64,000 nt of DNA, from assembly GCF_017163705.1 (NCBI RefSeq), contig NZ_JAFIWB010000001.1, forward strand, positions 588,139 to 652,138, in the 5' to 3' direction. This DNA is from Xanthomonas bonasiae. Lineage in GTDB: Bacteria; Pseudomonadota; Gammaproteobacteria; Xanthomonadales; Xanthomonadaceae. The stretch's first letter is position 1, and each line of letters begins with the position of its first letter. The position numbers were made by a program, and so were the translations under genes. The notes under the pieces are model-generated. The model saw nothing but the letters and a program-made list of their open reading frames with translations, was not told the DNA's origin and ran no database searches. Of the stretch, positions 22,047-31,600 are shown in pieces.

Positions 22047-22513
22047 TCGAACTCTCTCCGGTACTGACGAAATTGACCTTCGTATCGAAACCGACATCGG
22101 CCTTGATGCTGCGCACGATGGACAGCGAAGTTCTTGCCGGTGGTGGCGACAACTGCAGCGACGGCAGGCAGGGATTTCAAGCTGTATTTCAAGCTATGTT
22201 CATATTTATATGACAATTAGAGAGGGCGCACGTTGCGTCGCAACACGCCTTCTGCACAGGCGTTCACAACGCCGCGCACCTTGCGGCGCCGACGTTTGAC
22301 GCCCTATGCGTCGACACTGACACCGGTTGTAGATGCAGGCGACGGCGTATCGCGACGCCGCACCTGTCTACGAAATCGGCCCTGTACGCGTGACGCCGCG
22401 CACGCAATCGCCGTGCCCGCGCCCGTAGCCTCGGCATGCACCGTGGAAGTGGGTGCAACGGCATCCGGTCCCCTGCCGGATGGTCTAGTCGTCTTCTAGC
22501 AGAAGGAAGATCC
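22047..22513. other. Divergent intergenic region between TonB receptor and protease
   Basis: 467 bases without a gene. The left part is the receptor leader and its A+T-rich control region. The right part (22230-22500) is G+C-rich with several open but unrecognisable frames, and ends in the protease ribosome site agaaggaaga. No promoter for the protease is obvious. Confidence 0.5.
22174..22215 (-). promoter_or_regulatory. Composite regulatory region of the TonB receptor locus
   Basis: An unusually A+T-rich patch about 130-170 bases upstream of the receptor start. It holds two 10-base direct repeats (attTCAAGCT at 22174-22183 and 22186-22195, a 12-base period) directly followed by an imperfect inverted repeat (TGTTCATAT-tt-ATATGACA, 22197-22215). 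The inverted repeat resembles GntR/FCD operators and the direct repeats could bind an activator or a second dimer. Confidence 0.5.
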
Positions 22514-23914
22514 ATGAATCGCAAGAACGCGCTGTATCTGGCCCTGCTGGCCGGCATCTCCGGTCTTTCCCCCGTCGCCATGGCCGCCAATCCCCCAGCG
22601 GCCGAGATGGACTCCGCTCCCGTCGAAGCCCGCCCCAATGCCGCCGCGCTCGGCGGCGCCGAACTGCGCAGCCTCGCCACTGGTAGCGCGCATGCGCCGC
22701 GCGTCATCGAACTCGGCGCTCCCGACAGCGCCCAGGCCGCGACGATGAAGCAACTGCGCGGCCAGCAGGTCAAGCATGGCCAGCCGCTGCAGATCGGCTT
22801 CTCGCGCGACATCGCCAAGCCGGCGATCAACCTGCGCCGGCTCAGTTGGCAGAGCCTGCCCAACGGCGCGCAGGTCACCAGCTTCGAAATCGTCTCCACC
22901 GATGCGGCGGCGCTGCGCGCGGCATTGCAGCTCAGCGGCAGCGGCGCCCAGCCGGGCGACCCGAGCAAGGCCACGCTGCGCTTCGCCGGCGACGACGGCC
23001 GCGTGTTCGAACAGAGCGGCGCCGATTTCGCCGGCAGCGAGCCGGGCTGGTCCGCGGCGGTGTCCGGCTCGCGCCTGGTGGTGGAGATCGAACTGCCGGC
23101 CGGCCAGTATCCGCAGGGCTTCGCGCTGAAGATCCCGCAGATCTCGCACATGGACATCAATCCCGTCGCCAGCGAGGAAATGATGCGGCCGATGATCGGC
23201 GAGAGCGATTCGTGCGAGCGCGACATCGTCTGCCGCGCCAGCCCCAGCAGCGGCTTCACCTCGGCCGCCAAGTCGGTGGCGCGCATGGTGTTCAGCACCA
23301 GCAGCGGCTCCTACCTGTGCACCGGCACCCTGCTCAACAACAGCAACTCGCCGAAGAAGTACCTGTTCTGGACCGCGGCGCACTGCATCAGCACCCAGAC
23401 CGTGGCCAACACCCTGCAGACCTACTGGTTCTACGACGCCACCACCTGCAACGGCTCCACGGTCAGCTCGTCCTACACCACGCTCAGCGGCGGCGCCTAT
23501 CTGCGCCACGCCAACACCACCCGCGACACCTCGCTGCTGGAACTGAAGACCGCTCCGCCCAGCGGCGCCTTCTATGCCGGCTGGAGCAGTTCGGCGATCG
23601 GCTCCACCGGCACCGCGATCGAAGGCATCCACCACCCCGCCGGCGACGTGAAGAAGTACTCGCTGGGCAGCGTCACCGCGCTGTCGTCCTCGATCGACGG
23701 CAAGTCGCCGCTGTACAAGGTGGTCTGGAACACCGGCGTCACCGAAGGTGGCTCCTCCGGCTCGGGCCTGTTCACCGTCAACAGCAGCGGCGCCTACCAG
23801 CTGCGCGGCGGCCTGTACGGCGGCACCTCGTACTGCAGCGCGCCCAGCGACCCGGACTACTACTCGCGCTTTTCCGACGTGTATTCCACCATCCAGCCCT
23901 ACCTGAGTCCGTAA
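22514..23914 (+). CDS. Secreted trypsin-like serine protease (lysyl-endopeptidase-like)
   Basis: A 466-residue exported protease with signal peptide (about 1-24, ending AMAA), a propeptide of roughly 200 residues and an S1-type catalytic domain. Catalytic residues are visible: His in WTAAHC (about 290), Asp in TRDTSLLEL (about 338) and Ser in EGGSSGSGLF (about 415). Cysteines around the His and in SCERDIVC suggest disulfides, as in lysyl endopeptidases of Lysobacter and Achromobacter. It is probably secreted by the type II system and used in nutrition or plant interaction. The start follows agaaggaaga. Two hairpins follow the stop. Confidence 0.88.
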   Translation: MNRKNALYLALLAGISGLSPVAMAANPPAAEMDSAPVEARPNAAALGGAELRSLATGSAHAPRVIELGAPDSAQAATMKQLRGQQVKHGQPLQIGFSRDIAKPAINLRRLSWQSLPNGAQVTSFEIVSTDAAALRAALQLSGSGAQPGDPSKATLRFAGDDGRVFEQSGADFAGSEPGWSAAVSGSRLVVEIELPAGQYPQGFALKIPQISHMDINPVASEEMMRPMIGESDSCERDIVCRASPSSGFTSAAKSVARMVFSTSSGSYLCTGTLLNNSNSPKKYLFWTAAHCISTQTVANTLQTYWFYDATTCNGSTVSSSYTTLSGGAYLRHANTTRDTSLLELKTAPPSGAFYAGWSSSAIGSTGTAIEGIHHPAGDVKKYSLGSVTALSSSIDGKSPLYKVVWNTGVTEGGSSGSGLFTVNSSGAYQLRGGLYGGTSYCSAPSDPDYYSRFSDVYSTIQPYLSP

Positions 23915-23925
23915 GCCCAGGCCCG

Positions 23926-23978
23926 GGAGGGCCGTACTCCCGGACCCGGACAGGCCACGCCGCGCGCGTGGCCTGTCC
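23926..23978. terminator. Paired hairpins after the protease gene
   Basis: Two stem-loops in tandem: ccgggag-ggccgta-ctcccgg and ggacaggccacg-N7-cgtggcctgtcc (12-base stem, 23948-23978). There is no T-run, so termination may be weak or Rho-assisted. Confidence 0.45.
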
Positions 23979-24050
23979 GTACGGCCTGCCACCACCCCGG
24001 CATGCAGGGGTTACACTGGGGGCCCCATCTCACACACGGCAGGCATCCAC

Positions 24051-24203
24051 TTGGCAAAGCCCAACTATTCCTTCGAAAAACGTCAGCGCGAAATCGCCAA
24101 GAAGAAACAGCAGGACGAGAAGGACGCGCGCAAGCGCGAAGCCCGCGAGGCGGCCAAGGCCGCAGCGGACGCCGAAGCGAAGACGCCCGACAGCGGCAAC
24201 TGA
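24051..24203 (+). CDS. Small charged protein with TTG start
   Basis: A 50-residue protein beginning with TTG: (M)AKPNYSFEKRQREIAKKKQ, followed by a Lys/Glu/Ala-rich helical tail ending DSGN. The AKPNYSFEKRQRE opening is shared by small conserved proteins of gammaproteobacteria that I recognise only as uncharacterised. No ATG lies in frame nearby, and a weak gcagg site sits 9 bases upstream. It is predicted to be one long amphipathic helix, cytoplasmic, possibly nucleic-acid-associated by charge. It follows the protease by 136 bases and converges with the GH108 gene. Confidence 0.7.
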   Translation: MAKPNYSFEKRQREIAKKKQQDEKDARKREAREAAKAAADAEAKTPDSGN

Positions 24204-24274
24204 GCAGCGTCGGCGGAACCGGTCCCGTACCGGCTCCCGCCAATGCGTGCCTCCCGCGGCGTTGCCGGCCATGC

Positions 24275-24294
24275 GCAATGGCAGGCGCCATTGC
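24275..24294. terminator. Symmetric hairpin between convergent genes
   Basis: A perfect 8-base stem (gcaatggc / gccattgc) with an aggc loop, midway between two convergent stop codons. No T-run. It could terminate in both directions, or be a copy of the dispersed palindrome also seen at 2482-2509. Confidence 0.4.
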
Positions 24295-24316
24295 CTCGTC
24301 TTGCGCCTGGATCGAC

Positions 24317-24898
24317 TCAGGCGATGCCGGTGGCCGGCGGAGCGGCGGAGGTGGACGCGGACGGCAACGTCGCCGGGAACCACTCCGCGCGTGCCAGCCA
24401 GCCCTTCAGGAATTTGTCGTCGGCCGGACGCTCCTGCGCCAGCCGGTCGTAGTAGTCGATCCGGCCCTGGCGATACAGCGCATAGACCTGCGCCTGGTCG
24501 GCCGCCTGCAGTGCCGCCAGCGTGGCCGGCCCCATTTCTCCATCGGTGGCCAGACCCGTGGCGACCGATTGCTGCAGGATCCGCTGCAGCAGCAGGACCG
24601 CCTCGGTCCCGGCATTGACGTAGAAATCGAACAGGATCTCGGCCAGCGGCTGCGAGGCGATCTGATCGCCGTCCAGCTTGTCCCAGTATGCATTCCGATA
24701 GATGATGCCGGCCTGCTCCGGGGTCAGCGCGCGCAGTGCGTCCAGCGTCGGCTGCTCGCCGAGCAACGGCTGCGCATAGCGCTCGAACGTCGCCAGGGTG
24801 ATGCCGAGGTTGGTAGCGCCGCCGGGATCGGCCGGATCGTCGACGTAGCCCCCTTCGAACCGCAACAACTGCGGCAGATACAGATCCAGCGATGCCAT
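24317..24898 (-). CDS. GH108-type N-acetylmuramidase, orphan
   Basis: A 193-residue lysozyme-like protein of the GH108 / peptidoglycan-binding-3 family. The catalytic Glu15 is in the hallmark RFEGGYVDDPADPGGATNLGIT near the N-terminus; the C-terminal part (GPATLAALQ, FLKGWLARAEWF) matches the family's binding domain. Family members are phage endolysins or type VI-associated muramidases. Here no holin, spanin or phage gene is nearby and no signal peptide is visible, so the export route is unknown. The last 20 residues (Ser/Ala/Pro/Thr) are low complexity. The start at the Met before SLDLYLP matches the family. Confidence 0.85.
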   Translation of the reverse strand: MASLDLYLPQLLRFEGGYVDDPADPGGATNLGITLATFERYAQPLLGEQPTLDALRALTPEQAGIIYRNAYWDKLDGDQIASQPLAEILFDFYVNAGTEAVLLLQRILQQSVATGLATDGEMGPATLAALQAADQAQVYALYRQGRIDYYDRLAQERPADDKFLKGWLARAEWFPATLPSASTSAAPPATGIA

Positions 24899-25111
24899 GG
24901 CGACGCACTCCTTGACGAACGACAGGACGTCAGTGTGGCACCGAACCGGCAAACCAAGCTGTGCCCCAGGGAACAACTTGCGTAGCCGGAACGCTGTACG
25001 GACGTGGGCGACGGACGGCGCCTACACGCCCCGTCGACGCCTCCGTCACGACTCGCCTGCGCGCGGCAATGCACAGTCCGGGCAGGCATTCACGCCCTAT
25101 CGGAGACCCGC

Positions 25112-25600
25112 ATGGCCAGCCCGCAGGAACTGGAAGAGAAATTCTGGAAAGCGCTCAAATCCGACCGCACGGTCATGCTCGGCCTGGACGGCGTCGAGGA
25201 CGGCCATGCGCGACCGATGACGGCGCAATTCGAAGGCGACGGCGGCGGTCCGATCTGGTTCTTCACCTCCAAGGACAACGCCCTGGTGCAGAAGCTGACC
25301 CAGAGCCAGCGTGTCATCGCCGCGTTCAGCGCCAAGGACCACGACCTGTTCGCCAGCATCAGCGGCACGCTCAGTGTGGACAACGACCAGGCGGTGATCG
25401 AGCGCCTGTGGAACGGCTTCATCGACGCCTGGTACGAGCAAGGCAAGGACGATCCCAAGCTGGCGCTGCTGCGCCTGGATCCGGACCACGCGCAGATCTG
25501 GCTCAACGGCTCCAGCCTGGTAGCGGGCATCAAGGTGCTGTTCGGCATCGACCCGAAGCGCGATTACCAGGACAAGGTCGCGGACGTGCCGCTGCGCTGA
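25112..25600 (+). CDS. Pyridoxamine-phosphate-oxidase-like general stress protein
   Basis: A 162-residue flavin-binding split-barrel protein of the PNPOx-like general stress family. Visible blocks are VMLGL, ARPMTAQF, IWFFTSKDNALVQKL, VIAAFSAKDHDLFASISGTLSV and the C-terminal QIWLNGSSLVAGIKVLFG. Relatives bind FMN or FAD but do not make pyridoxal phosphate; a Xanthomonas member has been linked to stress and virulence. The start follows cggagac at a normal distance. It is cytoplasmic, single-gene and divergent from the GH108 gene, with about 210 bases between. Confidence 0.87.
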   Translation: MASPQELEEKFWKALKSDRTVMLGLDGVEDGHARPMTAQFEGDGGGPIWFFTSKDNALVQKLTQSQRVIAAFSAKDHDLFASISGTLSVDNDQAVIERLWNGFIDAWYEQGKDDPKLALLRLDPDHAQIWLNGSSLVAGIKVLFGIDPKRDYQDKVADVPLR

Positions 25601-25609
25601 GCCGCGCCG

Positions 25610-25645
25610 AAACGCATTAAGGCCGATGGTGCCGGTGCGTTTTCT
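25610..25645 (+). terminator. Weak terminator after the stress protein gene
   Basis: A 7-base stem (aaacgca / tgcgttt) enclosing a ggc/gcc inner pairing, ending in tttt, 10 bases after the stop codon. The loop is large, so efficiency is doubtful. Confidence 0.4.
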
Positions 25646-25854
25646 GGGCGCAGCGGCGGTGGTGCCAGACGTGACAGGTGTAACTGGTCGTAGGAATGGC
25701 GGCCGCCACCAAGTCTGGCACCTTGCCCTGTGTCCGCAACGCTTCGACCTGCACCGAAGTGCGGCAACGGTCAGGAACGCGCAGGCCATCCACCCGGCAG
25801 GCCGCCTGGCCGCATCGAGGCCTTGCAGACTTGCGCCAGTTCTGCCAAGGCCGA

Positions 25855-26532
25855 CTAACCATCGCGCATTACATCGAAGGACGAGGCACCGAGCCGCCGG
25901 TACTTGGCCCGCAGTGCATGGAACAGATCTCCTGCCTTCACTCGCTCCCATTCCTGTTTCAGCATGCGGCTGGAGGTCTCGAGCAAGTCGTCGATGTCCT
26001 GCAGCAACTTATCGTAGGAGAATGGCTGGTCCTGCAAACCACGACCAAGGACGGCGAGGATCGACTGGAGCTTCGCATCCATCTGCTGGTGCAGCGGATC
26101 GGTCCCTTTATCGCCCTCGGCAGCAAGATTCAAGCGCAACGTGATCTTGTAATGGTTTTTTCTGCATACATCCAGATACGTGTCCAGCTTGGTCGCGATG
26201 GCTCCCTCGAGTTCGGTCAGCGTCAGCAAGTGTTTCCTTCGCTCTTCCGCGTCCACCCTCAAGTTTGAATACCCGTTCTTTTCCACGTTCTGGTTATGCG
26301 CGTCCACATCGCGTACCCAGTCGGCGATGACCTTGCGGCTGGCCGCCGCTCCCTGTCCCTGGTCCAACAACGATCCAAGCGTGCGCGCTGCGCCACAGAA
26401 CAAGGAAAGTTCCTCGCGCATCGCATCGATCCAGGCCTGTCTGAATTCGGACACCTTGTTTCTTTTGTTGATGTGCAAGGTCATCAGACCGAATCCGCCT
26501 GCAATGATCGGTACCCACAGCGTACTTTCCAT
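25855..26532 (-). CDS. Membrane-anchored protein of unknown function
   Basis: A 225-residue protein with one N-terminal membrane segment (VPIIAGGFGLMTLHI, about 5-20) followed by a soluble, mostly helical and charged domain with predicted coiled-coil segments. I do not recognise the family. The start is supported by an aggag site eight bases upstream. The gene and its surroundings (about 25.7-26.7 kb) use more A/T at third positions than the rest of the window, which suggests recent acquisition. It stands alone, converging with the stress protein gene and followed upstream by the HDOD gene. Confidence 0.7.
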   Translation of the reverse strand: MESTLWVPIIAGGFGLMTLHINKRNKVSEFRQAWIDAMREELSLFCGAARTLGSLLDQGQGAAASRKVIADWVRDVDAHNQNVEKNGYSNLRVDAEERRKHLLTLTELEGAIATKLDTYLDVCRKNHYKITLRLNLAAEGDKGTDPLHQQMDAKLQSILAVLGRGLQDQPFSYDKLLQDIDDLLETSSRMLKQEWERVKAGDLFHALRAKYRRLGASSFDVMRDG

Positions 26533-26706
26533 TGGTGCAACTCCTCTCATCAAAAGGAAACGGCGATCTAGGCGGCCACGCTGGCCGCTATCCAAAACTT
26601 GCCGCATGTCCGGGACACGGCAATTCAAGCGTCGGCATACATCCTCGCAAGACGCATCAAGACCGCCGCGTCCACAATTGGCTTTGCGCTTACGCTATTG
26701 CCACGC

Positions 26707-27810
26707 TCACGCTTGGCCGTCGATCAATCGTTCGCCCACTGTCGCATCGTGCTGCCGATCACGCGCAGCCAACAGGTCGGCAGCCACCAATGCGCGCGTA
26801 CTGCGCAGCGATCGCGCCAATGCACTACGGCCCTGCAGTGTTGGAGCCTCGGTTTGCTCCAGCGCTTTCTGCACCCGCTCGGACAGTCCCCAATCGGCGG
26901 AGATGGCCTTCGCGCACTGCGCAGTCCAGTTCTCCAGCAAGCCGGCGACCACGTCGGGATCCGGCCGCACTGCGGCATGCCTTGCATACGCATCGCGGAC
27001 CACCTGCACCACCGCGACCGCTCCCAACCCATACAGCAGCGCCAGCAACTGCGCCGCCGCGGGATGCTCGCGCTCGGCATCCTCGGCATGGCGCGCGGTG
27101 GCCTTGGCCGACAGCAAAGTGTGCTCCCACAACAGCGCCGCGCAGCGGCCGAACGCGCTGCCGTCGTCGGCAATGACCGGCTGCAGCAGCGCGGCCAGCA
27201 CGATCTGGCGCAGGCCCTCGGTGCCGAGCAAGGCCACCGCGCGCTCCAGGTTCTCGATCGGCTCGGCGTGGCGGCGGTACGCGGCACTGTTGGCGATGCG
27301 CAGCAGATTGCCGGCCAGCGCCGGATCCTGGCCGAGAATCGCGGCGATGGCCTGGGCGCCGGCAGCGGGATCGTTGAGCGCGCGAGTCAGCTGCGGCAGC
27401 AGCTGCGGGCGGCGCGGCGTATAGCGTGGATGCGCATCGATGCGCGCCAGGACCGCGACGGCCGCCGCGGCGATCTCGGCCTGCGCGGCAGCCGAGGCCG
27501 CGCTGGGTTCGGGCGCAGGCACGCCGGCGAACGCCAGCGCGTACAGGCGCAGCAATAGCGCGGATTCCTGCGCTGCGGAAAGTTCGGCGGCAGTTGCGGC
27601 CACGCCCTGCCCCGGCTCCGCCGCGATCACCGCATCCATGCCGGCGTCTTCGCCGGTGGCACGGTGCGCGGGCGCGGCGACGGTTTGCGCAACGGCGATC
27701 GGCGCGACAGGTCCGCGCCGGCGTCCACGGCGCCACATCCAGCCGCCGATACCCAGCAGCAGCGCAACGGCAACGCCTGCAATCCAAATCGACGGCACCA
27801 TCATCGGCAT
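26707..27810 (-). CDS. Membrane-anchored HDOD-domain protein
   Basis: A 367-residue protein: an N-terminal membrane anchor (SIWIAGVAVALLLGIGGWMW, about 5-25), a basic and Ala/Pro-rich linker, then an HDOD domain (about 130-340) with RYTPRRPQLLPQL, AILGQDPALAGNLLRIANSAAYR and RAVALLGTEGLRQIVLAALL. HDOD domains are HD-like folds lacking the metal ligands and act in signalling, often with c-di-GMP systems. No second domain is present. The start at MPMMVPSIW follows a ggggga site; the frame is open further upstream without resemblance. Confidence 0.85.
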   Translation of the reverse strand: MPMMVPSIWIAGVAVALLLGIGGWMWRRGRRRGPVAPIAVAQTVAAPAHRATGEDAGMDAVIAAEPGQGVAATAAELSAAQESALLLRLYALAFAGVPAPEPSAASAAAQAEIAAAAVAVLARIDAHPRYTPRRPQLLPQLTRALNDPAAGAQAIAAILGQDPALAGNLLRIANSAAYRRHAEPIENLERAVALLGTEGLRQIVLAALLQPVIADDGSAFGRCAALLWEHTLLSAKATARHAEDAEREHPAAAQLLALLYGLGAVAVVQVVRDAYARHAAVRPDPDVVAGLLENWTAQCAKAISADWGLSERVQKALEQTEAPTLQGRSALARSLRSTRALVAADLLAARDRQHDATVGERLIDGQA

Positions 27811-27964
27811 CCGCAAGGTCGCCAGATCCCCCACCCGGCTGGAAGCGCAACCACGGCCAGGCGCGCCACGCCATTCAAGCATGGCGCGCAGGTTCCTGCT
27901 TGAACGGCCGCGGCGACCTGCACGCGAGGCTGCAGCGACTGCGCGGCGCCTCCGCCATGCACGC

Positions 27965-28444
27965 TCAGGGCGCCGGCGCAGCCGCCGCGCGATGGCCGTA
28001 GCTGAGCACCCGCGTCAGCTTCCAGCCGTCCTGGTCCTGGCGCCACACCATCACGAATTTTGCGATGCCTTCGCAACGCCCGCTGGCCAGCTCGCAGAAG
28101 CGGTGTTCGCCCTCCTCGATCGCACCGAAGTCCTTGACCGGGTAGACCCGCAGCGTGCCGTCCACCAATTCGCGGCGCACCTTGCCGCAGATCCACTTGC
28201 GCGTGTTGTCGACCACGGTCTTGCGGTCCCAACTGGCGCCGCCGGTGTCGTGATAGAACTCCACGTCGGGCACGAACAGTTGCTCGAACGCCGCCATGTC
28301 GCAGCGGTTGTAGGCGCCGAACAGGCGCTGGTCCAGTGCGGCGACCGTGTCGAACAGCGGCCCCGCAGTGCCGTCCTCGGTCGGCGCCGCGGCTCGCGCG
28401 GTCGCCGCGCAAGCCAACAGCAGGAGCGATCCCCATATCTTCAT
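27965..28444 (-). CDS. Exported NTF2-like (SnoaL/DUF4440) protein
   Basis: A 159-residue protein with a clear signal peptide (MKIWGSLLLLACAATARAAA) and a single NTF2-like cone domain (ALDQRLFGAYNRCDMAAFEQLFVPDVEFYHDTGG, then KFVMVWRQDQDGWKLTRVLSYGH). This fold covers both small enzymes and ligand-binding proteins, so no reaction can be assigned. Two cysteine pairs could form periplasmic disulfides. The start follows gaggtgg. It lies between the HDOD gene and IcmF on the same strand, but gaps of 150-165 bases argue against a tight operon. Confidence 0.8.
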   Translation of the reverse strand: MKIWGSLLLLACAATARAAAPTEDGTAGPLFDTVAALDQRLFGAYNRCDMAAFEQLFVPDVEFYHDTGGASWDRKTVVDNTRKWICGKVRRELVDGTLRVYPVKDFGAIEEGEHRFCELASGRCEGIAKFVMVWRQDQDGWKLTRVLSYGHRAAAAPAP

Positions 28445-28609
28445 CCGCCACCTCCCCCGTCGTCGATGCGCAACTATGCGTCTCCCCAGGCCGCGCCTGC
28501 AATGGCGCCAGGCACGTGCCGCAGGCAGTGGGCTGGGCGGCGGCAAACGCAGAGATGGCTGGCTGCAGGCACCCGCAGCGCATGCGCCACGGCCGCCGTT
28601 GGCCGGCGG

Positions 28610-31600
28610 CTACATGTTGCGCCGGTACTCCCCGCCCACTTCGTACAGCGCGTGGCTGATCTGCCCCAGGCTGTGGGTCTTCACCGCCTGCATCAGCGCG
28701 GCGAAGACGTTGCGGCGCTCGCGCGCGGCACGCTGCAGATAGCCCAGGCCCGCCGCATCGCCGGGAGCCGGCGCGGCGGCCGCTTCGGCCGGTTCCGCTT
28801 GCAGCGGCTGCGCCGGCGCAATGCCGTTGCGGCGCTGCTGCCAGTCGCGCACGTTGGCGATCTGCTGGCCCTTTTCTTCCTCGGTGGAGCGGATCAGTTC
28901 GATCTGGGTCGCGGTCTCGCCGGCGTGCTGCTTGGGCAGGAAGGTATTGACCCCGACCAGCGGCAGGCTGCCGTCGTGCTTCTTGTGCTCGTAGTACAGG
29001 CTCTCTTCCTGGATCTTGCCGCGCTGGTACATGGTGTCCATCGCGCCGAGCACGCCGCCGCGCTCGCTGATCGCCTCGAACTCCTTGTACACCGCCTCCT
29101 CCACCAGATCGGTGAGCTGCTCGACGATGAAGCTGCCCTGCCAGGGGTTCTCGCAGAAATTCAGCCCCAGCTCCTTGTTGATGATCATCTGGATCGCCAC
29201 CGCGCGGCGCACGCTTTCCTCGGTCGGCGTGGTGATCGCCTCGTCGTAGGCGTTGGTGTGCAGGCTGTTGCAGTTGTCGAACAGCGCATACAGCGCCTGC
29301 AGCGTGGTGCGGATATCGTTGAACTGGATCTCCTGCGCATGCAGCGAGCGACCGGAGGTCTGGATGTGGTACTTCATCATCTGGCTGCGTTCGTTGCCGC
29401 CGTAGCGCTCGCGCATCGCCCGCGCCCAGATGCGCCGCGCCACGCGGCCGATCGCGGTGTACTCCGGATCCATGCCGTTGCTGAAGAAGAAGCTCAGGTT
29501 GGGCGCGAAATCGTCGATGCGCATGCCGCGCGCCAGGTAGTACTCGACGATGGTGAAGCCGTTGCTCAGGGTGAAGGCGAGCTGGCTGATCGGGTTCGCG
29601 CCGGCCTCGGCGATGTGATAGCCGGAGATCGACACCGAATAGAAGTTGCGCACCTTCTGCTCGACGAAATACTGCTGGATGTCGCCCATCATGCGCAGCG
29701 CGAACTCGGTGCTGAAGATGCAGGTGTTCTGCGCCTGGTCCTCCTTGAGGATGTCGGCCTGCACCGTGCCGCGCACGCTGGACAGGGTCTGCGCCTTGAT
29801 CTGCGCATAGGTCTGCGCGTCGACCAACTGATCGCCGCTGACGCCGAGCAAGGCCAGGCCCAGGCCGTCGTTGGTCGGCGGCAAGTCGCCGTGATAGCGC
29901 GGCCGCTGCCGGCCTTCGAACAACTGCGCCAGAGTCTGCTCGGCCTGCGCCCAGCGCTGCGCATCGGCCTTGAGGTATTTCTCCACCTGCTGGTCGATGG
30001 CGGTATTCATGAACATCGCCAGGATCATCGGCGCCGGGCCGTTGATGGTCATCGACACGCTGGTCGTCGGCGCGCACAGGTCGAAGCCGGAGTACAGCTT
30101 CTTCATGTCGTCCAGGGTGGGAATGTTGACCCCGGAATTGCCGATCTTGCCGTAAATGTCCGGGCGTGGTGCCGGGTCCTCGCCGTACAGGGTGACGCTG
30201 TCGAAGGCGGTGGACAGGCGCGCGGCCGGCTGGCCCACGCTCAGATAGTGGAAGCGGCGGTTGGTGCGCTCCGGCGTGCCCTCGCCGGCGAACATCCGGA
30301 TCGGGTCCTCGCCGGCGCGGCGGTACGGATAGACGCCGCCGGTGTAGGGATAGCTGCCGGGCAGGTTCTCCTTGCCGAGGAAGCGCAGCAGCTCGCCCCA
30401 GCTCCTGTAGCGCGGCGCGGCGATCTTCGGGATCGGCTGATGGCTCAGCGACTGGCGGTAGTTCTCCACGCGGATCGCCTTGCCGCGCACTTCGTATTCG
30501 GTGACCTCGTCGGTGATCGACTTCAGCCGCTGCGGCCACTCGCGCAGCAACTTCAGCGACTCGCTGGACAGCGCCTGCAGCGCGTCGTTGTAGCGCTGGC
30601 GCAGCAGCAGCAAGGTCGCATCGACGGCGGCGCCGGCCATGGCGGGCGCATCGGCGCTGCGCGCGGGTGGCTGCAGTTCCTCGACTGCGTAAAGGTCCAA
30701 CTGCTTCGGCAACTGCGGGTCCTGCAGTTCGTGCAGCGATTGCCAGAACGATTGCGCGCGATCCGCGGCCTCGGCCTGGCGTTCGATGCCGGCGTTGAGC
30801 GCGCGACCCTGTTCGGCGATCTCGGCCAGGTAGCGCACGCGCGCACCGGGGATCAGCACGGTGGCGCGCGGCTCCTTCAGCGTGGTGTCCAGCTGCGGCC
30901 GGAAATCGCAGTGCGGCGACGCCGCGGCGTGGCGGGCGGCGCTGCTCGTTTCGGCTCCGGGGTCGGACGCCTCGAGGCCCAGCTTCGCGCGCAACAGCCG
31001 GCACAGGTTGACGAACATCCAGCTGATGCCGGGATCGTTGAACTGGCTGGCGATGGTCGGATACACCGGCACCGCCTCGTCCTCCAGCTGGAACGCGACG
31101 CGGTTGCGCCGCCACTGCTTGCGCACGTCGCGCAGCGCGTCCTCGGCGCCGCGCCGGTCGTACTTGTTCAGCACCACCAGCTCGGCGAAGTCGAGCATGT
31201 CGATCTTTTCCAGCTGGCTCGGCGCGCCGTAATCGCTGGTCATCACGTACACCGGGAAATCGACCAGATCGACGATCTCCGAATCGCTCTGGCCGATGCC
31301 GGCGGTCTCCACGATCACCAGGTCGTAGCCGATGCCTTTCAGGAACGCGATGCAGTCCTTGAGCACGCGATTGGTGGCCGCATGCTGGCGCCGCGTGGCC
31401 ATCGAGCGCATGTACACGCGCGGGCTGCGCAAGGCGTTCATGCGGATACGGTCGCCGAGCAGCGCGCCGCCGGTGCGGCGCCGGCTCGGATCCACCGACA
31501 CCACCGCGATGCGCATCTGCGGGAAGCCGGCCAGGAAGCGGTTGAGCAATTCGTCGGTGACCGACGACTTGCCGGCGCCGCCGGTGCCGGTCAGGCCCAG

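Noticed and set aside
24317..24898. Prophage remnant suggested by the GH108 gene
   Set aside because: No other phage gene, attachment site or tRNA nearby; neighbours are ordinary chromosomal genes.
25696..26268. Plus-strand frame of 190 codons overlapping the unknown membrane protein
   Set aside because: The opposite frame has a clean start with aggag and a membrane anchor; this frame spans its 3' half in antisense and lacks a ribosome site.
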